DNA of 5,307 nucleotides from Prolixibacteraceae bacterium (GTDB lineage Bacteria > Bacteroidota > Bacteroidia > Bacteroidales > Prolixibacteraceae): NCBI GenBank assembly GCA_016930735.1, contig JAFGGF010000076.1:1-5307 (forward strand), written 5' to 3'. Below the pieces are notes generated by a model, which worked only from the letters and a program-made list of their open reading frames with translations, had not been told where the DNA came from and ran no database searches. Of this stretch, positions 1 through 5,307 are shown piece after piece. Position numbers and translations under genes: made by a program. The first letter of the stretch is position 1, and each line of letters opens with the position of its first letter.

Positions 1-2271
1 AAAAAAGTAATCCCCGATTATCATTTCGATAAGGCAAAAACCGTTGTTAGTTTTGGTGCCGATTTTCTGGGGACCTGGCTTTCACCGATTGAATACACAA
101 AAAAATACTCAGCTGCCAGAAAACTGGATGACGGGCAAAAAGAAATGTTACGCCATCACCAGTTTGAAACAGGAATGTCATTAACCGGTACTAATGCTGA
201 TGTCCGGTTTCCGGTGAAACCTTCGGAACAGGGAATTATTATTGCAAATCTTTACAACGAAATACTTAAAGCAAAAGGGTTACCTGCTGCAAATGTCCCT
301 TTGTCTGACATTGATGTTTCTGCTTTGGTTTCTGAATTAATTGAAAATGAAGGCAAATCAATAATCATTTCAGGAAGCAACGATGAAAATATTCAATTGA
401 TTGTAAATGCCATCAATAATTTATTGGGCAATTATAATCATACCATCGATTTTAATAAATCCTTGTTAACACGACAGGGAATAGATAATGAATTTGAAAC
501 ATTTTTACAGGAATTAAATTCAGGAAATATTTCAGGGCTTTTATGTAGGGGAGTGAATCCGGTTTACGATCATCCAGAAGGCGAAAAAATAAAAGAAACT
601 ATTTCGAAACTCGAATTATCGGTTTCTTTTTCTGAACGACCCGATGAAACAACGGCTGTTTGCCAGTTTGTTTGCCCTGAACCCAATTACCTCGAAAGTT
701 GGGGCGATGCTGAACCAAAAACTGGTCAATTCAGTTTACAGCAACCCACCATTCAAAAATTATTTGACAGCCGTCAGATTGAAGAATCGTTGCTAAAATG
801 GATTGGAAAAGAAATTGACATCCACGAATACCTTATGGAAAACTGGGAATCTGATTTTTATCCAAAACAAAATGATTTTTCCGATTCACGGTTATTCTGG
901 AATGATTCACTTCAAAAAGGTGTTTTTGAAATACCGGCAAATTCTGAAAATATTTCTTATTCCAAAAATGGCTTAAGCAATGCTTTGAGTTCAATAAAAC
1001 CAGCTCAAAATGGCTGGGATGTTGAATTTTATGAAAACATCGCTTTAAGTAATGGGAAATATGCAAACAATCCGTGGTTGCAGGAATTACCGGACCCGGT
1101 TGCAAAAATTAGTTGGGACAATTTTGCAGCTGTTCCTGTAAAATGGGCTGAAGAAAACGGTTTGCAGAATGAAAGTGTGATAACCGTAAATGGTGTTGAA
1201 CTGCCGGTGTTTATTCAGCCCGGGCAAAAAACCGATACTGTTTCTATTGCTTTGGGTTATGGAAGAGAAATTGCTGGTAAAGTTGGCAATGGAGTTGGGA
1301 AAAATATGTTTAAATTGACATCTGTCAAAAACGGAGCAAAAGCATTTGTGGTTTCGGATGCTGATGTTCAGATAACTGAAAAAACTTATCCACTGGCCCT
1401 TTCACAAACTCATCATTCAATGGAAGGGCGTCCAATAGTTCGGGAAGCAACTTTGGAAGAGTACCTTATTAGTCACAATGCCGGGAATGAAATTCATGAA
1501 AAATTTGAGGAACATCATGTAACTCTTTATGAAGAAAAAGAATTCCCCGGGCATCATTGGGGGATGGCAGTCGATTTAAATTCTTGTACAGGTTGTGGCA
1601 ACTGCGCTATTTCCTGCCAGGCTGAAAATAATATTCAGGTTGTGGGGAAAGAACAGGTTCGAAACCGAAGAATCATGCACTGGATACGGGTTGACAGGTA
1701 TTTCTCAGAAGATCCGGAAAATCCGCAGGTTAGCCATCAACCGGTAATGTGCCAGCATTGCGACAATGCGCCATGCGAGAATGTTTGCCCGGTTGCTGCA
1801 ACACCTCACAGCGAGGAAGGATTAAACCAGATGGCTTATAACCGTTGTGTTGGAACCCGCTATTGTATCAATAACTGCCCTTACAAAGTCCGCCGGTTTA
1901 ATTGGTTCGAATTTGTTGGGAACGATAAATTTGATTTCAGTTCAAACAGCGACCTTGGGCGTATGGTTCTTAATCCCGATGTAACAGTTCGCTCAAGAGG
2001 GGTAGTTGAAAAATGCTCGTTCTGCGTTCAGAGGATTCAGGAGAAAAAACAACAGGCAAAACTGGATGGCCGTAAAATCGATGATGGAGAAATTCAACCG
2101 GCATGTGTACAAAGTTGCCCGGGTAACGCGTTGGTTTTTGGCGACCTGAATAATCCGGAAAGTAAAATATCAAAATTATATAAAGACAAAAGGAACTACC
2201 ATTTGCTGGAGGAATTACATACACTTCCATCGGTAGGTTACCTGACTAAAATAAGAAACAAACAATCGTGA
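1..2271 (+). CDS. actB: ActB, fused molybdopterin-oxidoreductase-like / Fe-S subunit of Alternative Complex III (5' partial)
   Basis: The frame is open from base 1 to the TGA at 2269-2271, giving 756 codons with no start visible. ActB fusions are usually about 1000 residues, so roughly the first quarter, including any Tat signal, lies upstream. Numbering from window codon 1: codons 1 to about 505 are the end of the molybdopterin-oxidoreductase-like domain (ActB1). Marks include FGADFLGTWLSP at 18-29, QPTI at 248-251 and LFDSRQ at 254-259. Codons about 515-756 form the ferredoxin-like domain (ActB2). Its cysteines fall in four groups: 529/532/535/539; 584/587/592/596; 616/622/626, where Thr619 stands in place of a fourth Cys; and 672/675/702/706. 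Fifteen ligands fit three [4Fe-4S] and one [3Fe-4S] cluster, as known for ACIII. From family knowledge, ActB1 holds no molybdopterin cofactor, and the domain passes electrons from ActC to heme c subunits on the periplasmic face. actC follows after 14 bases. The identification is very secure; only the missing N-terminus is unknown. Confidence 0.96.
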   Translation, partial: KKVIPDYHFDKAKTVVSFGADFLGTWLSPIEYTKKYSAARKLDDGQKEMLRHHQFETGMSLTGTNADVRFPVKPSEQGIIIANLYNEILKAKGLPAANVPLSDIDVSALVSELIENEGKSIIISGSNDENIQLIVNAINNLLGNYNHTIDFNKSLLTRQGIDNEFETFLQELNSGNISGLLCRGVNPVYDHPEGEKIKETISKLELSVSFSERPDETTAVCQFVCPEPNYLESWGDAEPKTGQFSLQQPTIQKLFDSRQIEESLLKWIGKEIDIHEYLMENWESDFYPKQNDFSDSRLFWNDSLQKGVFEIPANSENISYSKNGLSNALSSIKPAQNGWDVEFYENIALSNGKYANNPWLQELPDPVAKISWDNFAAVPVKWAEENGLQNESVITVNGVELPVFIQPGQKTDTVSIALGYGREIAGKVGNGVGKNMFKLTSVKNGAKAFVVSDADVQITEKTYPLALSQTHHSMEGRPIVREATLEEYLISHNAGNEIHEKFEEHHVTLYEEKEFPGHHWGMAVDLNSCTGCGNCAISCQAENNIQVVGKEQVRNRRIMHWIRVDRYFSEDPENPQVSHQPVMCQHCDNAPCENVCPVAATPHSEEGLNQMAYNRCVGTRYCINNCPYKVRRFNWFEFVGNDKFDFSSNSDLGRMVLNPDVTVRSRGVVEKCSFCVQRIQEKKQQAKLDGRKIDDGEIQPACVQSCPGNALVFGDLNNPESKISKLYKDKRNYHLLEELHTLPSVGYLTKIRNKQS

Positions 2272-2285
2272 GAAAAAGATAGCCT

Positions 2286-3671
2286 ATGTATAAAACAGAG
2301 GTAAGGGGCCTTTTGATTGAAGGCGACAAAAGTTTAGGGCAGATTACAAAAGATATTGTTAAGCCAATTGATGCCAAAACACCGCTCTGGTGGTACATCA
2401 CCCTTTTTATCAGCCTGAGTATGTTTGGATTTGGGATTTATTGCAAATACATTACTGTTAGTGTTGGAATCGGAACCTGGGGATTAAATAACTCCATAGG
2501 CTGGGGTTGGGCAATTATCAACTTTGTTTGGTGGATCGGTATTGGCCATGCCGGAACAGCTTTTTCAATATTTCTGTTAATACTGAGGCAGAAATGGCGT
2601 ACAGCCATTAACAGAGCAGCCGAGGCAATGACAGTTGTAGCTGTAATGTGTGCCGGTTTATTTCCTTTGCTCCACATGGGGCGTGTTTGGTTGTTTTTCT
2701 ATGTTTTGCCTTACCCAAATACACGCGGCCCTCTTTGGGTAAATTTTAACTCACCATTATTCTGGGACTTTGTGGCCATTTCTGCATACCTTTTAATTTC
2801 TGCAAGCTTCTGGTATTTTGGCATGGTTCCCGATTTTGCAACAATCCGCGATACAACTAAATCGAAAATTAAAAAAGCCGTTTATGGATTTTTCTCTTTC
2901 GGATGGGTTGGATCAAGTAAAGAGTGGTTGCGTTATGAAGCCTTAAGTTTTGTTTTAGGTGGAATTGCTGCCGTTCTGGTAGTTTCCGTTCACTCAATTG
3001 TTTCAACCGACTTTGCAGTTTCTGTGGAACCTGGTTGGCATACAACCATTTTCCCGCCATACTTTGTTGTTGGCGCTATTTTCTCAGGATTTGCCATGGT
3101 TCTTACTCTCGTAACAATCATGCGTGTTATGTATAAAATGAACGATTTTGTTACCGATTCACACATTGATGCTGTTGCCCGCATTCTGGTTTTTATTTCA
3201 CTGATAATGGGGACAGCATATGTAACTGAGATTTTTATGGCCTGGTACTCCGGATCAGAATATGAGATTTACACTTTCTTCCATAACCGTATTTTTGGCA
3301 TTCATGCTTTCCAGTTCTGGGCTATGTTTATTTCTAATGCAATAGTACCTCAGCTGTTCTGGTTTAAAAAAGTAAGAAGAAAATTGTGGATGGTTTTTGT
3401 TATTTCCATCATCATAAATGTAGGTATGTGGTTCGAACGTTTTAACATTGTTGTTACTTCGTTAAGCCGCGATTACCTGCCTGCAAACTGGGCTACATAT
3501 TCACCTACCTGGGTTGAGCTGGGATTTTTTGTGGGAACACTTGGATTATTTATTACAGGGGTCTTGTTATTCTTCCGATACATTCCAATGATAGCAATCA
3601 GCGAAATAAAAAGTGTTTCGAAATTTAACAAGCCACGAAAAGATTATTTAAAACATACCGGTCATGAGTAA
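2286..3671 (+). CDS. actC: ActC, NrfD/PsrC-type quinol-oxidising membrane subunit of Alternative Complex III
   Basis: This 461-residue integral membrane protein of the NrfD (PsrC) family has the usual length for ActC. Hydrophobic segments at about 35-58, 78-102, 113-140, 158-180, 217-240, 255-283, 297-321, 335-360, 366-390 and 408-432 give the ten helices expected of the family. Conserved-looking polar residues in or near helices include His130 in HMGR (130-133), Asp161, His236, His252 and Glu384. In ACIII the quinol site lies in this subunit, near conserved His and Asp residues; assigning H130 and D161 to that role is inference. The start is fixed by an in-frame TAG at 2280-2282, only three bases before the ATG, and no clear Shine-Dalgarno is present, as is common in Bacteroidota. 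The last 8 bases overlap actD, so translation of the two is probably coupled. It lies between actB and actD, the standard order. Confidence 0.96.
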   Translation: MYKTEVRGLLIEGDKSLGQITKDIVKPIDAKTPLWWYITLFISLSMFGFGIYCKYITVSVGIGTWGLNNSIGWGWAIINFVWWIGIGHAGTAFSIFLLILRQKWRTAINRAAEAMTVVAVMCAGLFPLLHMGRVWLFFYVLPYPNTRGPLWVNFNSPLFWDFVAISAYLLISASFWYFGMVPDFATIRDTTKSKIKKAVYGFFSFGWVGSSKEWLRYEALSFVLGGIAAVLVVSVHSIVSTDFAVSVEPGWHTTIFPPYFVVGAIFSGFAMVLTLVTIMRVMYKMNDFVTDSHIDAVARILVFISLIMGTAYVTEIFMAWYSGSEYEIYTFFHNRIFGIHAFQFWAMFISNAIVPQLFWFKKVRRKLWMVFVISIIINVGMWFERFNIVVTSLSRDYLPANWATYSPTWVELGFFVGTLGLFITGVLLFFRYIPMIAISEIKSVSKFNKPRKDYLKHTGHE

Positions 3672-4173
3672 ACAAAGGATTGTCAGTGTTTTTAACGACG
3701 AAGATAAATTGGTTGAAGCTTTTGAAAAAATAAAAGCTGCAGGATTTAAACCCGAAGAAGTTTATACACCTTACCCGATCCATGAAATTCTGGAAGGGAT
3801 GGGTAAAAAAACGCGCATAACTCATGCAGCATTTTTTTATGGGCTATTTGGCGCACTGGCTGTTTTAGGATTTTTGTATTACGCTGCTGTTGTTAGCTGG
3901 CCTTTAAATTTTGGCGGGAAACCGTTTAACTCATTCCCGTCATTTATTGTAGTTACAATAGTCGCAACTATATTGATTGTAACTCTGTTGACACTTTTTA
4001 CATTTTCGGCGAGGGCAAAAGTATTTCCCGGTAAAAAAGCTGAACTGATCCATGACCGTGCCACCGACGATAAATTTGTGATGGTCTTTACAAAAGATGA
4101 TTTGGGAAAAAATCTGGAATCGTTAAATAAAATTCTGAAGGAAAACGGAGTAGAAGAAGTTTTAGAAAAATAA
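3664..4173 (+). CDS. actD: ActD, DUF3341 membrane subunit of Alternative Complex III
   Basis: This 169-residue protein matches the DUF3341 (ActD) pattern: a soluble N-terminal region, two transmembrane helices at about 53-79 and 93-115, and a soluble C-terminal tail. Typical family positions are visible: YTPYPIH at 34-40 followed by a GMG at 45-47, LNFGGKPFNS at 81-90 between the helices, and DRATDDKF at 131-138 in the tail. In the ACIII structures ActD packs beside the NrfD-like subunits; it has no cofactor, and its exact task is not settled. The ATG lies inside the end of actC (8-base overlap, ATGAGTAA at 3664-3671), which points to translational coupling. The TAA stop coincides with the first bases of a palindromic repeat (4171-4266), so the present C-terminus (EEVLEK) may have been set by that repeat. 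actE normally follows directly, but here a GxxExxY gene intervenes. Confidence 0.94.
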   Translation: MSKQRIVSVFNDEDKLVEAFEKIKAAGFKPEEVYTPYPIHEILEGMGKKTRITHAAFFYGLFGALAVLGFLYYAAVVSWPLNFGGKPFNSFPSFIVVTIVATILIVTLLTLFTFSARAKVFPGKKAELIHDRATDDKFVMVFTKDDLGKNLESLNKILKENGVEEVLEK

Positions 4174-4266
4174 CTCTGCGCTTTTTGCATATTCTCCGTG
4201 TCCTTTGCGGTAAAAAATAATTAAACCACAGAGTTGCCAGAGAAAACGCGGAGATAACAGAGAATA
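4171..4266 (+). repeat. Palindromic direct repeat, copy A (between actD and the GxxExxY gene)
   Basis: This 96-base stretch matches 4654-4749 without gaps, with 75 of 96 bases identical by hand count. The longest shared run is 22 bases (4206-4227), from TGCGG through an A/T-rich centre to AAACC. It is also an imperfect palindrome centred on base 4218: outer block CTCTG at 4174-4178 pairs perfectly with CAGAG at 4258-4262, a second block at 4192-4198 pairs with 4238-4244 apart from one mismatch, and the inner arms 4203-4211 and 4225-4233 pair with one mismatch and one G-T. Over the 38 left-arm positions I count 23 Watson-Crick and 4 G-T pairs. There is no run of T after the stem, so it is not a standard terminator. 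It fills nearly all of the 99-base spacer after actD and includes the actD stop codon. Confidence 0.88.
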
Positions 4267-4656
4267 AATAAAATGGATGATAATCAAATAACTGAAAAGA
4301 TAATTGGAGCAGCAATAAAGGTTCACCGCCAACTTGGACCAGGGCTTCTCGAATCGGCTTATCAGGAATGTTTGTCATTCGAATTAAATAAAATGGAATT
4401 AAAGGTTGAAAAGGAAAAACCAATGCCTTTAATTTATGAAGATGTTCAACTAAATTGTGGTTACAGAATTGATTTGTTGATTGAAAACAAAATTGTGGTT
4501 GAGGTGAAATCGGTTGAAGCATTAAATGATATTCATATTGCTCAGGTTTTAACATATCTGAAACTGGCAAATTGTAAACATGGGTTACTAATAAATTTTA
4601 ATGTAACACAATTGGTAAAAGGAGTAAAAAGGTTAATAAATAAGTATATAGACTAA
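4174..4656 (+). mobile_element. Putative repeat-bracketed GxxExxY cassette
   Basis: One repeat spacer plus the GxxExxY gene make a unit of exactly 483 bases, after which the repeat begins again. Removing one unit by recombination between the direct repeats would leave actD, one repeat copy and actE in a normal head-to-tail order. The reading direction matches the operon and no act gene is broken. There is no transposase, no terminal inverted repeat outside the palindromes and no visible short target duplication, so the mode of movement is unknown. The exact ends are arbitrary within the repeat: any 483-base frame between 4171 and 4749 is equivalent. Calling it a mobile unit is inference from the foreign gene type, its lower GC and the flanking repeats. 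Confidence 0.45.
4273..4656 (+). CDS. GxxExxY family protein (PDDEXK_3-like), inserted in the ACIII operon
   Basis: This 127-residue soluble protein has a family-typical length and no signal peptide or membrane segment. The signature is Gly24, Glu27 and Tyr30 within GPGLLESAY (22-30), preceded by the usual helix ITEKIIGAAIKVHRQLG. A PD-(D/E)XK-like core follows: Asp67 in YRIDLLI, Glu77 and Lys79 in VVEVKS, and Gln91 with Tyr95 in a QxxxY arrangement like that of RecB-type nucleases. GLLINFN (104-110) is the usual C-terminal strand. The family's function is not established; nuclease activity is inferred from the fold. The ATG is the first after an in-frame TAA at 4255-4257, within an A-rich leader. 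GC is about 32% (96 of 300 bases, 4321-4620), against about 44% in actC. The gene has no known role in ACIII, and matching palindromic repeats on both sides suggest it arrived as a cassette. It is co-directional and is probably read from the act transcript. Confidence 0.92.
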   Translation: MDDNQITEKIIGAAIKVHRQLGPGLLESAYQECLSFELNKMELKVEKEKPMPLIYEDVQLNCGYRIDLLIENKIVVEVKSVEALNDIHIAQVLTYLKLANCKHGLLINFNVTQLVKGVKRLINKYID

Positions 4657-4749
4657 CTCAGCGATCTCTGTGAAATCTCTTTGTTCTCTGCGGTAAAAAA
4701 TAATTAAACCGCAGAGTTAACAGAGCAAGCACTGAGAAAACAGAGAAAA
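4654..4749 (+). repeat. Palindromic direct repeat, copy B (between the GxxExxY gene and actE)
   Basis: This is the second copy, exactly 483 bases after copy A. It is an imperfect palindrome centred on base 4701 with a perfect 9-base inner stem, CTCTGCGGT at 4686-4694 and ACCGCAGAG at 4708-4716, around a 13-base A/T loop. Four left blocks start at 4657, 4666, 4677 and 4686, and four right blocks at 4712, 4721, 4732 and 4741. Both sets are spaced 9, 11 and 9 bases, placed as mirror images. I count 25 Watson-Crick pairs over the 38 left-arm positions. The TAA of the GxxExxY gene is the first three bases of the repeat, just as in copy A with actD. No T-run follows the stem, so transcription into actE is expected to continue. 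The remaining bases before actE (4750-4758) are A-rich. Confidence 0.9.
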
Positions 4750-4758
4750 TAAAAAGAT

Positions 4759-5307
4759 ATGAATCGATCGATTAAAATAAAAATTGCAGTATTGGGAGCT
4801 TTGATTTTTATGATTTCATCCTGCGATTATAACCGAAGGACTCCCGGATGGGAATATTTCGACGATATGGCTCATTCGGCGGCATACGAAAGTTATACCC
4901 CCAATCCGAATTTTGAAGACGGCAAAACAATGCATCGCCCGGTGGAGGGAACAATACCGCGTGGGTTTATGCCTTATCCTTACGTTAAAGGAGACGAAGA
5001 CCGTGCAATAGCTGCAAAAACTTTAGTTAATCCACTTGAACTTACCCCAGAAAACTTGAAAAGAGGTAAAGAGCAATACCAGATTTATTGTTTGCAATGC
5101 CATGGCGAAAAAGGCGATGGGCAGGGCAGGTTATATACAACTAAAAAATACACCTATCCTCCTGCAAGCCTGCTTAGTGCAAAAATGTTACCTGCAACAG
5201 ATGGTGACATTTACCATGTTATAACCGTAGGGCATGGAGTTATGGCAGAACACGGTTCAATGATCAGCCCCAACGACCGCTGGAAAATTACGATGTATAT
5301 TAAAAAC
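4759..5307 (+). CDS. actE: ActE, lipoprotein mono-heme cytochrome c subunit of Alternative Complex III (3' partial)
   Basis: The frame is open from the ATG at 4759 to the window edge, giving 183 codons without a stop; ActE proteins are about 180-220 residues, so little is missing. The N-terminus has a basic start (MNRSIKIK), a hydrophobic stretch at 9-19 and a lipobox-like ISSC with Cys22 as the likely lipidated residue, as expected of this membrane-anchored periplasmic subunit. MPYPY at 71-75 is a family landmark. Heme c binding is shown by CLQCH at 111-115, with His115 as one axial ligand. Met162 in GVMAEHGSM is the likely second ligand, with Met168 as the alternative. The DRW at 173-175 and the helix after it are typical of the class I cytochrome c end. 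An in-frame TAA at 4750-4752 makes this ATG the first possible start. In ACIII it takes electrons from the ActB clusters and passes them toward a terminal oxidase. It normally follows actD directly. Confidence 0.94.
   Translation, partial: MNRSIKIKIAVLGALIFMISSCDYNRRTPGWEYFDDMAHSAAYESYTPNPNFEDGKTMHRPVEGTIPRGFMPYPYVKGDEDRAIAAKTLVNPLELTPENLKRGKEQYQIYCLQCHGEKGDGQGRLYTTKKYTYPPASLLSAKMLPATDGDIYHVITVGHGVMAEHGSMISPNDRWKITMYIKN

Noticed and set aside
145..147. ATG at 145 as the start of the first gene
   Set aside because: The same frame is open back to base 1, and the upstream codons encode the conserved ActB segment FGADFLGTWLSP, so the gene starts before the window.
833..1105. Minus-strand open frames inside actB, actC and actD (this one and others at 1970-2230, 2438-2677, 2869-3060, 2990-3184, 3625-3825 and 3879-4190)
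   Set aside because: All lie within strongly supported coding regions on the other strand and have no family features.
1..1515. An active molybdenum oxidoreductase
   Set aside because: The domain resembles molybdopterin enzymes, but the fused four-cluster domain and the actC/actD/actE neighbours identify it as ActB, which is known to lack the cofactor.
4088..4570. 160-codon open frame on the - strand
   Set aside because: It runs antisense over the end of actD, repeat copy A and most of the GxxExxY gene, all well supported on the + strand; its translation shows no recognisable domain.
4676..4683. Bacteroidota-type -7 promoter box (TAnnTTTG) in copy B, TCTCTTTG
   Set aside because: One position is wrong and no TTG-type -33 box lies at the right distance; the match falls inside a repeat block that explains it.
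4686..4716. Intrinsic terminator after the GxxExxY gene
   Set aside because: The 9-base stem is perfect, but the loop is 13 bases and the bases after it (TTAACAGAG) are not a T-run; copy A at 4203-4233 also lacks one.
4171..4749. CRISPR array
   Set aside because: There are only two repeat copies, they are far apart and imperfect, and a protein-coding gene lies between them.

Overview
The window carries most of an Alternative Complex III (ACIII, quinol:cytochrome c/oxygen oxidoreductase) operon, all on the + strand. The genes run in the usual order actB (5' end missing), actC, actD, then a small unrelated gene, then actE (3' end missing). The protein sequences, the lack of strong Shine-Dalgarno sites, the A-rich leaders before start codons and the moderate-to-low GC (about 44% in a 300-base hand count inside actC) suggest a Bacteroidota bacterium with aerobic respiration. 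This taxonomic call is inference.

Layout: 1-2271 is the C-terminal three quarters of ActB, a catalytically inert molybdopterin-oxidoreductase-like domain fused to a four-cluster ferredoxin-like domain. 2286-3671 is ActC, a ten-helix NrfD/PsrC-type membrane subunit. 3664-4173 is ActD, a two-helix DUF3341 subunit that overlaps actC by 8 bases. 4759-5307 is the start of ActE, a lipoprotein mono-heme cytochrome c, open to the window edge. In the complex, ActC oxidises menaquinol, electrons pass through the ActB Fe-S clusters to heme c subunits such as ActE, and then on to a terminal oxidase.

The unusual part is 4171-4758. Between actD and actE lies a 127-residue GxxExxY-family gene (4273-4656) bracketed by two direct copies of a 96-base repeat (4171-4266 and 4654-4749). 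The copies align without gaps at an offset of exactly 483 bases (75 of 96 identical). Each copy is an imperfect 89-base palindrome with four CTCTG-like blocks on the left and four mirror-placed CAGAG-like blocks on the right, at spacings 9, 11 and 9. Each copy begins on the TAA stop codon of the gene before it. The gene and its repeats look like a cassette that entered the respiratory operon without reversing or cutting any gene. The GxxExxY gene is more AT-rich than its neighbours (about 32% GC) and keeps the residues expected of a PD-(D/E)XK-like nuclease fold. No RNA genes, CRISPR arrays, intrinsic terminators or convincing promoters were seen.
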